Shown here piece after piece: positions 12,075 to 24,600 of a stretch of 64,000 bases of DNA. The stretch is taken from NCBI RefSeq assembly GCF_028583425.1, contig NC_072790.1, positions 211,584,897 to 211,648,896 on the forward strand, in the 5' to 3' direction. A program made the position numbers and the translations under genes. The first letter of the stretch is position 1. The number at the start of each line of letters is the position of its first letter. Below the pieces are notes generated by a model. The model searched no databases, was not told the origin of the DNA, and saw only the letters and a list, made by a program, of their open reading frames with translations. Source of the stretch: Eublepharis macularius. Lineage: Eukaryota; Chordata; Lepidosauria; Squamata; Eublepharidae.

Positions 12075-12438
12075 GTTGCAAAAAAAAGTTGGTCTTTATT
12101 TTGGAATGATCAGTGGTAGTAATTATTTCTATTTTCATTAACTGGAATACTGAACTGTTTACAGGAAAAACTACAATTAAAAGTTGTAATCATTTGAAGC
12201 TCATTACGATGCAACTCTAAGCCCAGTTACATCCTTCTACGTCCCCTGAAATCAGTGGGCTTACAAGGCTGTAACTCTGATTAGAATTGCAGTTAGTTTC
12301 TTTAAAAAAGAGTTAAGTGTCTCCTATAATGAGCAATTATTGACCTCTCTGCCATGGAAGCCACTTCCGCACAGAGCCAGGACATGCTCCTCGTAACTAC
12401 CAGAAGTTTATGGGTACTCTGTTGACCCTCCATCAGCT
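12075..12438 (-). other. ASB3: Probable ASB3 3' UTR with poly(A) signal
   Basis: After the stop codon the first minus-strand AATAAA is at 12100-12095, about 340 nt downstream. It is followed by a T-run and a GT-rich stretch (TGTGG then GTTGTCTGTCTT), the usual arrangement of a cleavage site. A palindromic MITE lies within this UTR at about 12208-12294. The exact cleavage position is not known. Confidence 0.6.
12208..12294. repeat. Palindromic MITE, CAGTGCAATCC family (in ASB3 3' UTR)
   Basis: The arms ATGCAACTCTAAGCCCAGTT and CTGTAACTCTGATTAGAATT are diverged versions of the family inverted repeat, with the central CAGTGGGCTTA shared with the 18455 and 38669 copies. Confidence 0.6.
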
Positions 12439-12689
12439 CTAAGTTCCTCTTCTCTCTGTAGTTCCTGAAATGTCTAGAGGTGGCAGAGCATCTCCTTCAT
12501 GTACTTCTCCCAAAGTCAGGGAAGACTGTGAAACAGCATATGTTCTTAATATGTCCAAGAACAGTAAGTAATCCTGTAGACCGGCGGGCAATGGTAACTG
12601 CCGGATGAACTGGTCTGATCGTAAACGATCGCATGTTAAAAGTGATCGGATCTCCAGGCGGCAAAGGTGAGACAAGGAAGGGATGGATT
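12439..12689 (-). CDS. ASB3: ASB3 coding exon 9, SOCS box and stop
   Basis: This terminal coding exon begins after TCTGACAG at 12689 and ends with TAG at 12441-12439. It encodes residues 453-535. The SOCS box is complete: [11 protein letters not shown] (Elongin C-binding BC box) and LPLP (Cullin5 box), then [11 protein letters not shown]. About 30 further residues follow ([19 protein letters not shown] and onward) that differ from the shorter human tail. Confidence 0.94.
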
Positions 12690-15600
12690 CTGTCAGAATA
12701 AAAATAGAAATTAAATTATTAAGAGCTCAGTTATAAGAAAGCTCCCTCTCCCTCTCATCATGAGTAGCCACCTCACAAAACAGGTAAGCAAAGAGACTGG
12801 CCTCTATGGGAGGAAGCAGAGGTAACTGCACCCCCACCCCCCACCCCAAGTTTGCAACCAAGCTCTAAGAACATCCCTGTTGGATCAAACTACAGATAGT
12901 CCAGCATCTTGTTGCCCTCAATACTCAATCTGATATTACCTTTAAAGGCCTACATAAACCTGCTACTAGCATACCTGAAGGACTGCCTACTCCCTTATAA
13001 ACTTACCTGACACTACAGTCATCTTCTGAGGGCCTGCTTTGAGTGTCTCCACCTTGAGATTAGGTGGCTGGCAACCTAGGAGAAGGCCTTCTCGGTCATG
13101 GTACCCAAAATCTGGATCTCTTTCCCCCAACAGACTCATCTATATCCCCTTCTGTTGCTGTCTTCCGCCAGCAGGTGAAGAGGATTTTGTTTCACTTGGT
13201 GTTCCTTCCTGCTGTTTTAATTGCAGTTTTTATATGTTTATTTTAGCTTTGCTTTCAGGGTTTATCAGATTTGCTTTTATTATATATGTTTTTAATCTGT
13301 TAGCCACTTCGATGGCCCTGATGAGGAAAGAAAAGCAGAATGTATTTTTTTAAAGAAATTAAATTAAAAAGTAACTTCTGCAACTGCAGCACCCAAAGCA
13401 CTCAACCAACGTTCAGGTGGTCCTTCTGTTGGGTGACAAGTTGTACCAACACAAGATATGCTTTGGTTACTAGCATTCTTTAGAGAGCTTGTTCACCAGT
13501 ATTGGATCCTTGCTAATGCTATGTCTCTGTAAACTTATGACATTGTTTATGGAAATGTCCTTGACACTGTGTGGAAATGCCTACCCTTGTCCTCGCTAGT
13601 GATTGTACTGATCTCACACTATGTAATCCACCTTGAGTCTCAGTGAGAAAGGTGGACTATAAATAACATAAATAAAAATAAAATAAAAAAGGCTCACTGG
13701 ACTGAATAAAGACCAACCATAACTGCCCAAATTCATTTCCACAAAGGTTCCTGCATATTGTATCTGAAGATTTCATGCCCTAGGTGACGAGTCCCCCCAA
13801 CTTCAATGAAGCTGTTAGGTACCAGGCACGATACGATACGCAATAAAAATCACAAAAATGTTTGTGTATTTATCTCAAACAGGGCCTTAACCAGGGAGAG
13901 AGCAGGAAGGAAACCACAGAATGCTAGCCTGTCGACAGTGGATGACCTGCCTACACACTCAGAATCATGGAACACAGATTAGTTTTGTTTGACCTGTTCA
14001 GGGCTAACTTTGCAGATCTAAACCCATGTTTAACTTTACACTTTTAAAAATGCTGCTTAGCTTTAAACAGGACATGCATAAAACAGCAGCTTGGATCCTG
14101 TCCAAAGTTAACACTGACTGAAAGATTTCTATTAATGGAGCATAATGCCTGCGTGAATGTGGGATCTTTCTAGTTTTAAAAATTATTTTTTTTTTAGTTT
14201 TAAAATGTTTATTCTAGATTTCTGAAAAATTATGTACTGTCAGATGTCACTACTGCACTGTTTCTTTCATAAATTTAACAGTGAGTGATTCTCGATTGGC
14301 TATTGGCTAGTTAATTCTTGAGATGGCCAAATATGTGGATACTTAAATCCAGAGACTGGAGCCATGACAGATCTTTCTACAAACCTGAGATAAGCCCCAG
14401 GCTTCCAGAAGAACCCGAAATCTCAAAACAAATACATGGGGGTTAAAAACACCTGAAAATAATAGAAAAGTACCTGAAGCTTTAAGAAGCTCAGTGGCCA
14501 TTGTGCATGTTGCTAGGCAACCACAACTGTATTGCTGGATTTCAGCCCCTTGGTTTCCATCAGTAAAAGACATACAGAGAGCACAGGGCTCTTTCTAGGG
14601 CTATTTTGGCCTCTGAGGGAGGTCTCAACAGGGCCAGGCCCACCAGCAACCGCCAGGTGACTTGATGAACTTGCCTGACTCACATAGGACTGGGAACTTG
14701 CTACAGTTCAACACTAATTACCCTATAAAAGCCACGGTTGTGTAGTGGCTAGAGTTTCAGACTAGGATCTGTTTTGAATCACCACTCTACTGTGGAAGCT
14801 CACTGGGTGACCTTGGGCCAGTCACACATACTCAGCCTAACCTAACTCACAAGGCTGTTGTGAGGATAAAGTGGAGAGGAGGAGAAAGATGTAAGCTACT
14901 TCCGTCCCCATTGTGAAGAATGGGTATAAAGTGCAGTGAATACATATAAATATCTCTGGCCTCCCCTTTCCTTCTGCTTAAACCCTAGCCACCACAGTAT
15001 CAATAGAAAGGGGAGACAGAAGCTTTTATTAACTGGATGGTAGTATGTAGCTTTGTGTTACCTGACGTGCTTTTATTTGTCACCCCACTAATGCAGTACT
15101 TGATAGTGAGGTGATTAGAAACCTCTTTCCCACAGCTATTTTGACCTGACAGACAGCGCACAGATGGAACAGAACCATCCCCAAAGATTTATTTACAAAA
15201 AATAAGTTGTAGAAACAGTTTAAAAGCTTTTGTGGAATAAACAGTAAGAACAAATGTACAAATGGCTCACGACTACACTCACCAGAGGTTAAGCTTTTAC
15301 CCCACTGGGAGTTAACTGACTGAACCTAAGTCTAAGTTGACAACACAGAGGGGGAAGCTGTTGCCTTTTTCTGAGACAGGGCTGTTCAGCATTCAAGGTT
15401 CAGTTGTAACCTTTTTAACACAGCTGACAGACTTCTACCCATGTCCTAGGCCACGCTTTTGAACTTTCAGAGACTGTGGTCTCTGAACAAGTACCAGAAA
15501 AGTTCAATATGGGACAGGCCCTTCACAGAGTGCTTGTTTACTTCCTTAAAACAAAATTCCTATTCTATCCTAACCAAAAAAAAGCCCAAAATAAAAAGCC

Positions 15601-18600
15601 CCTCTCACCTTATGCCCTGCAATATCCCTGTCCTTTTTCAAGCTGTGGTGGTTAATCTCACTCCCACCCAGTGAACGTTCCAGGGGCTCTGACTGGCTAG
15701 CCAGTTTGCAAGGCTTGCTTTACAGTAGAATCCACAGGATTGGTTCAGAGTCTTGGAAAAGAGATGGAACTTTGGGGTTGATTGCCACAATTCCCCACCA
15801 TGCAACTGGGCCACAGTATTCTCAGGAAAGTGGGGGGAGAGTGGTTAAAGGTAGGCTGGGTGGGTGGAAAGGGGGAAAAGGAAACAGGAAAAGGGAGCAA
15901 GTCCTTGTGGGCTCCCCAATTGTTTACACTATTAAACAGCATATACAGAGGTGATTAAGTTTAAAGGCAGGTAGAAGGTCACTCAGGCCCATTGGTAACC
16001 TTTCATAGGAACAATCAACCACTCTCCGAGTAGCAATATCCCAGTGCTGCTGTAATGGTTTTTTTATCCTTGTCTGAATGCTCTGCAGCAGCTTCTCCCC
16101 ACTTTCATGTGAAGGAGGCAGTGACACACCATGCACCTGTGCTATGGATGAGAAAATGACAGCACCGGCAGCCTTTTCCATTTGCTCCTCCTCCTTCACG
16201 TTATATGCACAAACATCCTTACCCTGGCTGGAAAGCAGCATGGCATTACCTCTTTCCCCTGCATCAAAGCTGCTGTTTCCTCTTCCAAGTTAAAACTGAG
16301 GCAACTGTCTATGTTTTCCCCTTTAGGGCAAGTTAAAAAGGGGGGATCCTTGGGAAAATAACAGAGGAAAGTTTCAGGTAGGTAGCCATGTTGGTCTACA
16401 GTAGAACAGGAGGATTTCAGTCTAGCAGCATCTTAAAGACCGACAGGATTTCCAGGGTAGAAGCTTTTGAGAGTCAAAACGCCCTTCTTCAGAGTGGATT
16501 TGGGATATCTGAAGAAAAGAGCTCTAACTCTTGAAAGTTTATACCTTGAAAATCTTGTTGGTCTCTAAGGTGCCAAAGGACTCAAATTCTGCTATTCAGC
16601 AAAGCACCTGAGCACTGCAAAAACGCTCCAAGATGCTGTAATTTTTGTACAAATGTACATTTTGTGATTGGCTCTTCCCAACAAGACACCATTTCAGTAG
16701 CTTCCAAGACTTGCACTTCCCAAGGCTCTGCCAAGTAGATCTGCCTTCCCTTCAATGAGCTGCAAGTTGGCTTACCGAAGTGACTACAAGGTACCCATGC
16801 AGAGGTTCTTTCATGCTCTGAAAGGATCTGTTGCACATCCCAAGGAAGTCTCTTCCAATCAGTGAATTCTAACAGAAAATTCAGGGCATCATTGTTCGCA
16901 GAGCAAATCCTAGGAATGAAAAAAAAATACAAAGTGTTTATAGAAAAGTATCAACGGGGTTTGTAAGATTGAAGTTTTTATTGGGGGGGGGTGGATTTGG
17001 GGGATTGATTGCTTAATTGTGTATTGTCAGCCACCTTGGGTCATTGGGAAAGAATGGGTATAAGTATTTTAATAAATAAATAAAAATTCTTAATCCTATG
17101 TACAGATCAGATATACCCAAACGGTAGTCTTCAGCATGTTCTTCATTTATCTGTTGATCTAATCATGCTGTACGTCTAGCATTCAACTTCTGAAGGAACA
17201 GTAGAAAGGCAAAAAGACACAAACATCAGAGCCTATTAGGATCAAAGCATTTTGTTTTTCTGTTTCTTTTCTATCCAAGAATGCAATTAGTTCCACTTAT
17301 CCTGTCCTTCTGCAAAACAAACAATTATGTTGCCTTACAAAGGCCACAGAAGTTAAAATTTTCATGGTTATTTACTAGAGGTGCCCATAAAATTCTTGCC
17401 ATCCAAATTTCTTCCTGGATTTTGGGTTCCAAGACCTGGTCTTGTTTCTGGACAGGCACCATTAGCAATTCACCATTCTTTGCTTTTTCCTTCGACTCTG
17501 TTCACATCTCTGCATGTGCACAGTGTTTTGCAGATTTTAGTTCACATCGCATGTTCTCCCTCTTTTAGAGGTTACTCTTGCTTTCTAGCACAGATACACC
17601 TTGACTAAATCACAGAGCAGAAAGGGATCCAGATGCAGTTGTCCTGTCCTTTCTGTCCTATGAGTTACTCAAACTGCATACGCTCAGTAATGCATCAGTA
17701 ACATGTAAAGGGAGAAAGGCACAAACTGAACACTGTCGTAAACATACACCCTTTCCAAAATTCACCTTTAGAAACTTCCCAATTTAAATCAAAACAGAGA
17801 GAAGTCAGAGTCTGTGAAATGACAACAGAACAAAACGGAGGAAATCCACGTATTGCTGCAACTTAACCTCTTTCATGGGAGAGGGGAAATTCTAATCCAG
17901 TGCAACAGCATTTTTTCCATACTAAAAACAGGCAATCAGAGGGAAGTTCCTGGTTCAAACACCAATCCAACCCTAACCTTGCGCACCACCACTCTTCTCA
18001 AGCTGCCCACGTATGCGATGCAGTAATAGCACCAGAGTACTTGTTGGTAGGATCACGGTGCTTTTGTAACCTCGTGTGTAATGTTGTGCTGTGGTTTAAA
18101 ATACAAGCCTCAATATAAGGGAAGTGGGGGCCAGATGGCTAAGCGAAGCGCGTGGTGATTGGATGGCTGCTGCACCCTGGAGGGTGGAGTTGACTGGTTT
18201 GTTCAGGGGGAGAGGGAGGCGCCAAAGACTGAGAAAGGAATTTGAAAACAAGCAGAAATCTGAAACAGAGCTGGGGGGAAATGCTGAAAATTCTAAATAA
18301 ACTGTATTTCCACTTTAAAAAAATAAAAGCAGCCATCTTATGTTAGAACAAAGGATCCCCCTTTTATCGCACAGTCACACCACCTCGACACATTGACCAT
18401 CCTGTCCTTTTACCAAATATAAGTAAAGCTATCCGGTACTTTGCGTTACACTAGCAGTGCAATCCTATGGACAGTTACTCCAGACTATGTCCACTGACTT
18501 CAATGGGCTTAAGACTGGAGTGACTCACCATAGGATTGCACTATAAGAGACCTAAGATCTCTTATAGTTTGGTTACAGTGAAAAATCAGGGGATTAAAAC

Positions 18601-21600
18601 TTTGCAAGTAATAGAAACCATGATTGTAACTTTAAGAAAAGAATACTCCCTGAGATCTCAGTGGCCTTTTCGGAGGTTGCTGGGGAACCACGACAGTATT
18701 ACTGAGCCTTCGAAAGCCTTGGGTTCTGTAAAGCAAAGCCACTGGCAGGGTGGACTTAAGAGTCTAAAACAGCCCTGGAAAGGGTCTTGCCCCCATCCCT
18801 CATCTTGTGCCTGATGGAGGCGGGCTTGGTGGGGACAGGCCTGGCAGAAGTCATTGTACAACTGGGCCAGAATTTTCCTGGGAAGAGGCTGCCAGGGGAA
18901 GAATGGAGGGACAACTGAAGACAGGGGAGCAGATAAAAGTAGGGGGGCTGGTAGGTATGTAGGAAGGTAGGTAGAGAAGAAGGAAGCAGGAAAAGGGCTA
19001 TGGGGGCTGCCAGGGAAGAGAAACAGGGAACAGTGGAGGAGGAAGAATAAAAGAGAAAAAAAGAGAGACACATTTCCCCCCCCCCACCACAAGTCCTTGC
19101 AGATCCTTTAATTATTTTACTACTTCAAGTTTACTTATGTCTCCATTCCGTCTGAAGCACAACACTTCACAAGACTGGATGTCCCCTTCCCAGATCGGTT
19201 CATCTCTCACACAGCTGGCCCTACCCATGATTAATGATAACCAGTGTTAGCTACTATCACAGATGTAATTTTTCTCCATCTCTTAATCATAGTTAAGAGA
19301 TCAGAAATGGCCTGTGATCTTCCCTACCCCCTCCCATTTGAATTATTCCTACACATAATTGAGCATTTCACCAGCATCTATGTCCACACCTATCACTGTT
19401 ATCTTAAACTAAAAGTTGAAATTGGTTCCCAAAAACCTGGTTAAAGCTGTATCAGAACCTATGCCAAGTGAAGTCAGCTAAGTACCCTACAGGCATTCTA
19501 CATGCGGCAGTCAACAAGGCTTTCTTATCATGGCCTGAAAGATTCAGGTCTCTCCCCCAATCCCATTTTTGTGTTTCTAACATCCAGCCTGATAAAGAGT
19601 TCTGAAGAACTCAGAAACTTGCACAGTTCTGTCATACTGATCTTGATAAAAAGTATTACATGGCTTTTGGTTTTCAACTTTGCCACAGAACAGCACGGCT
19701 GCCCTCTTTTTCTGACAACATCATAGCATAGCTGAAAAACTGCAGAGGAAAGGAGCGGAGGGCGTCCATACTCCCCCCCTCCCCCACCACCACTGTTGGA
19801 GTACAGCATAGGATTGCTATTCCCTTCAACATTCAGGAACGGACTGGAACAGCAAACCAGCTTAGTTATTAACCAGAGTTATTTACTTGGATCATAGGAT
19901 TTATGTTACCCCCGGTCAGAAACCATGTTCCGAGTGCTGACAGGGTCAGGCTTCAAAGGCTGGAGGGGGAACATAGGTAGTTGGTCTGGATACAGCCTGG
20001 AAAGGAGGCCAAGCCAATGTCACAATTCACAGTCAGTGACTGGAATGGGTCATAAGGACCATATCACTCCAGGTTTGGCTCATCTACACTGGCTCCCAAT
20101 TTGTTTGGGGGCACTGAGGACCTTTAAGAATAGCATTTCTTAAGGACCACCAATTTCCACACAAACCTACCCTACTAGTAGTCATCATCTGAGGCCCTGC
20201 TTTGAGTGCCTGTCACATTATGAAGCTAGATGTGTGCAACCCAAGAAAGACTTCTCAGTCATGGTGCTATAATTATGGAACTCCCTCCCCAAGAAGTTTC
20301 CTTCAGTGCAAGTTGACTGAATCAAGAGATTGCAGCAGACTTTATGGACAACAATGGCATGTTAGTTCTCTGGGATGACCCACGTCCCAGAGCTGAGGAA
20401 ATCCCTGTTTTAGGATACTTGAATGGCCTACGTTCTCCAAACAACAGAATCAAAGAAGAGAATTGGAACCTGATCTGCAAGATGCTTTCAACTGCATGCC
20501 TTAAAACCTTGTTCCAGAGTACTGAGGCGTGGGGGTGGGTGGGTATTTGCAGTCCTGCTTGCTGGGTTCTACCAGCCACCCATGCACATCCTCAACATTC
20601 AAGAATCCAGGATTGCCTCTGCCTATATGAAGTGACTCACAGCTTCAAATAAGCTAGTCTGCTCTTCTCTATGTACTTGCATAGAATAAATGAAGAAAAG
20701 ACAACTGTATGTGGTGGTGTAGTGGTCAGAGTATTGGACTATGATCTACTGAGACCCAGATTCAAATCCCAGTTCCACAATGGAAGCCTGCTAGAGGACT
20801 CAGCCTAGCCTGCCTCATACTGGAAATAGTTATTTTGTTTTACTAGCAGAATCACCCAATCCGAAGCATTTTCCCAATATGCAATGATTAGGCTTTTAGA
20901 CAAATATTCTAGAAAAGTTAAAATTTACATTTTATTGCAGCAGATTCCATTCACAGCATTTTCTTGTAGAAGACAGAAAAAAGAATGCTAGTGTAAAACT
21001 AACTTTCCCTATTCAGTATGGCCAGCTATTACGGCTTGCATGTGGGTATGTAGATTAAGCCTCTGTGACAGAAATCATGGAAAGGTGTCCATGGAAGTCC
21101 ATGAGGTGAGACAAAATCTCTCACAATATATACAGGAAGAGGAGGAGGATTCAGGGAGGCTTTCCCACCTTGGACAAAGAGAGGTATCGTGCTAATCAGG
21201 AAAAAGTGGTCCCCAATGTCCCGGATGCTAAATTGTCTATTATAACACCTCACAGAGTTGTTATGAGGATAAAATAGAGGAGGGAAGAATGATGTTGAAA
21301 GCCATCAGTGAGGGGTTTCTGGGGCAAGTGGTTCCAGACTCTGAAGTCACAACTAGGAAAAACCCCTTCCACATATGTATGTATGTATGCATGTACGTAT
21401 GTATGTATGTATGTATGTATGTAGCATGGGTGGCAATGACTGTCTTATTCCAGAGGATCATTGAATATAGCTGAACCCAGCACCTCACTGTTCTGAGCCT
21501 AGCCCACATCTGGGCATTCTTTTTAAAAAATGCTGCTGTTTTTCTTCTGCTTTAATTTTGAACTCTGCTAGGTTTATTATTTATAGTTGGAGTTTTTACT

Positions 21601-24600
21601 GCAGCTTTCTTGTTTTGTCGTTTTATTACCAATCTTAGTTGGGGCTTTAACATTACTTTACTACTGCAAACAGTTATGTATTGTTATTCTTTTATACCAT
21701 TCATGGTACTCCTGTAGAAGAGTGGGATTTAAATACAGTACTTAAATAAAGACTTGTATTACATTTACACACACATGCATGTGTATGTGTCATCTTCCTT
21801 ACCATGACTGGCAGAGGAGATTCACAGGATTAAATCCAGCAAGCAGGAGAGATGGCAGCCACTTTTTGTATCGGTCTTGTATATCAACTGCATGAAATTC
21901 TTTCATATGTCGGTTACAAGGAAGCTTGCAGCCCCTCTTCAAGAAATACTGAAATAAAGAGAACTTTTCATGGAACAGACAGAGGCCTAGATCAGCTTCA
22001 TGAAGACTAATCCCGTATTTCAGAAGAATGAGATTAAATTTCAACCTGCAATAATGAACAAATGTAAGATTTGTTAATTTAATACAGCTTCTGTCAAAAT
22101 GTTCCACTTTGGGGAAATCTCTTTTACACCAACTTTGTCTGCCAAGGAATACATACCTGCTGTGATGTACTCAATGGCAAATGCTCAGACCAGGAAGTAA
22201 AACATCACTAATTTTCAAAAGCCATTAAGGAACAGAGACTCTATAAACCCTCTGCACTGTTTATTGTGACACCTTATTTCCCGAGGGACAGGGGGAGAGG
22301 CATTCTGACTGTCAGCTAAACAACTTCACAAGTACAAATATAAAAACACAAAATCCCTCTCTAAATCAATTAAAATATCTCTACCACAATAACCAGAGAA
22401 AAATTTGCCATGATAAGCAGCTATTGCAACATGTTTCTTTAAATGATATTTTCTACAATGTTATCTACACATCCACACATTTCTTCTTTGTTGTTCCCAC
22501 GCAGTCTCCCAATTTTTTTTAAAATTACTTGCATGTACTATTTTAGTGTAATAGAAAAACAGCCCCCAAGAATGAGTCCAAGAAACACAAAAGTCATTTG
22601 TGAGCTCAATACAGTGTCCCTTGACATTCAGACCTCACAAAGCTGTTTTTCTGTACAGAAGCCACGCTAGAAAATATGTTCCCATGACCCAATCAAATCA
22701 ATTCCCTAATTCACATCAGCAAAGTGCAAAGTTGTTTTAGGTACCCCACTTTGCAGCACACTCTTTAGTTTTAAGAACAAGGAAGCAAGAGATGAAAATG
22801 AGGAAAGAATAAGACAGCAATTTGAGGCAAAAAGGATATGGAAAATAAACTACGCTATTTTATATACTCAACTCAAAATCATGTCAAGTTCTCAGGAGAT
22901 TGCTGATAAGATCTTTGAAAGTGAGGCAATTACCTAAATGTGTTTTCTACATGCTTCTTCTTCAAAGAGTAGAGCTTCCCCAGAGAGATTTCAACTAGGT
23001 TCTTTAGTGCCTAGATATGATCCAGAACTGGGATACATCATAAAAGAGCTTACTATTTTTTTAGTGGCTTGAGAAGGAAAAGCAAATCAATGTTTTTTTT
23101 AAAAATCTACTTGTATGATGGCCAAAAGGCACATTCACATGGGACTTGTGCCCTCCCCAATCATTGCTTCAGGTGTTATCCCCTTACAGACCATTTTTGC
23201 TAGACCCAGGAGATGAGAATTCCTAACTGAAGTACTAGGAAAGAAGAGTGAAGCTTCCCAAACTTTCCCACCCAGAGACTGATTTCTTCCCCACCTCCAA
23301 CTCAGCCATTTGCTAGCAGACCTGGCAAAGGGTTAACGGGCCACACAGCACTGCGGCCACCATCTCAGAAAGGTTCCATAAACGGGCCTCTAATACCTCC
23401 CACCTCTGTTCTCTCCTCCTGGCTTTCCATCAATAGACTCTTTAGCTTTAAAAAAGGAAGAGCATATGTGGGCTAACAGTGCAATCAGCTGGGCAGTGGT
23501 GGGGCCCTCTCATCATACAGCCAGTTAGAGGAGAGGCTCTCCCTTCACAATCTCCAGCTCATATCAGCCATTCACTGCCTGAATATCCAGCAGTACACAT
23601 GGCAGCAATGAACTGGGTAGTGAGGGAGGCTTCCAGAGGGCAGTTCAGCTCTCAGGGGCCTCCCAGCATGGATCCCAACTGTGGGGCCCAGGGCAGCTTC
23701 CCCAGTTGCCCTGAGTCCAAGAACATTTCTGCCTGAAGGTAGCAAGCTTGTAAAATCACTGACACTAGAGTAATATTATCCTATGATGTTGATCTCTCCT
23801 TCACTACTTCCCACAGCACTCTGTACCAGACAAAAGCAATATACATACCCCTTGGTGAAAGCCAAAGACATGGGTGATCTGTGGCCATAGAACAGACAAG
23901 CTTGTGCATCTGGGCTGTAACCTTCCTCAAGTAACAGCTCCAAGCAATCTTCACGTCCACCATATATGGCTGAATAGATGGGGCTCATTTTGCCTTCAGC
24001 AGTGCCACAAAGCCGATCAGTAACTGGTATAAGGAAGCGCAAAATACTGCAGATAATACAGAACTGTGAGTTAATACAAACTTCCTGTGTACAGACAAGA
24101 TCTTTCCTACAGAGCTTTACATATTAACACAGATCATAAATGTCACTTAATATTTTAATGTCTCTTAATCTTTGCTACAGTAAATTAAACAGCAGTCACG
24201 GTTTAATCTTTAATGACTGGGTGTGAAGAAAATCACTGATTTTTTTTATTTTACCCTTTTTACGTTTTAGCTACTCTATTTGCATTTTAACAAGATATTT
24301 TAGATTTATATTTACTAGAAGTTTTAATAGAAACATTTTTCTTTTGCTCCATCAACCATTTGACCTACTGCATCCTCCCAGTCAAACAAATGAGAGGCAC
24401 TGCAACTCAGAGGGAGAATACATGATTTGCATGCAAAAAGTCCTGGGTTCAACCTCTGGAATGTTCACCTCAAAGCATCTCAAGCAGGTCTGGGGAAAGA
24501 CATTGCTCTGCCCAAGACCACCTGGACAGATCCCGCCAGTCAATTAGACAAAACACAACTAGATGGTAGCTTCTGTATTTTTAAGAAAAATGAAATAAAG

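Larger units (their letters stand above)
12690..16775 (-). other. ASB3: ASB3 intron between coding exons 8 and 9
   Basis: 4.1 kb, GT-AG. It holds a LINE 3' end, SINEs and low-copy repeats listed separately, and no other exon. Confidence 0.85.
16910..21802 (-). other. ASB3: ASB3 intron between coding exons 7 and 8
   Basis: 4.9 kb, GT-AG. It holds LINE tails (16995-17085 and 20050-20340), a MITE, a split SINE and a tetranucleotide microsatellite. No other exon. Confidence 0.85.

Noticed and set aside
21372..21423. CRISPR-like or coding tandem repeat
   Set aside because: A simple ATGT microsatellite with no spacers; this is vertebrate DNA.
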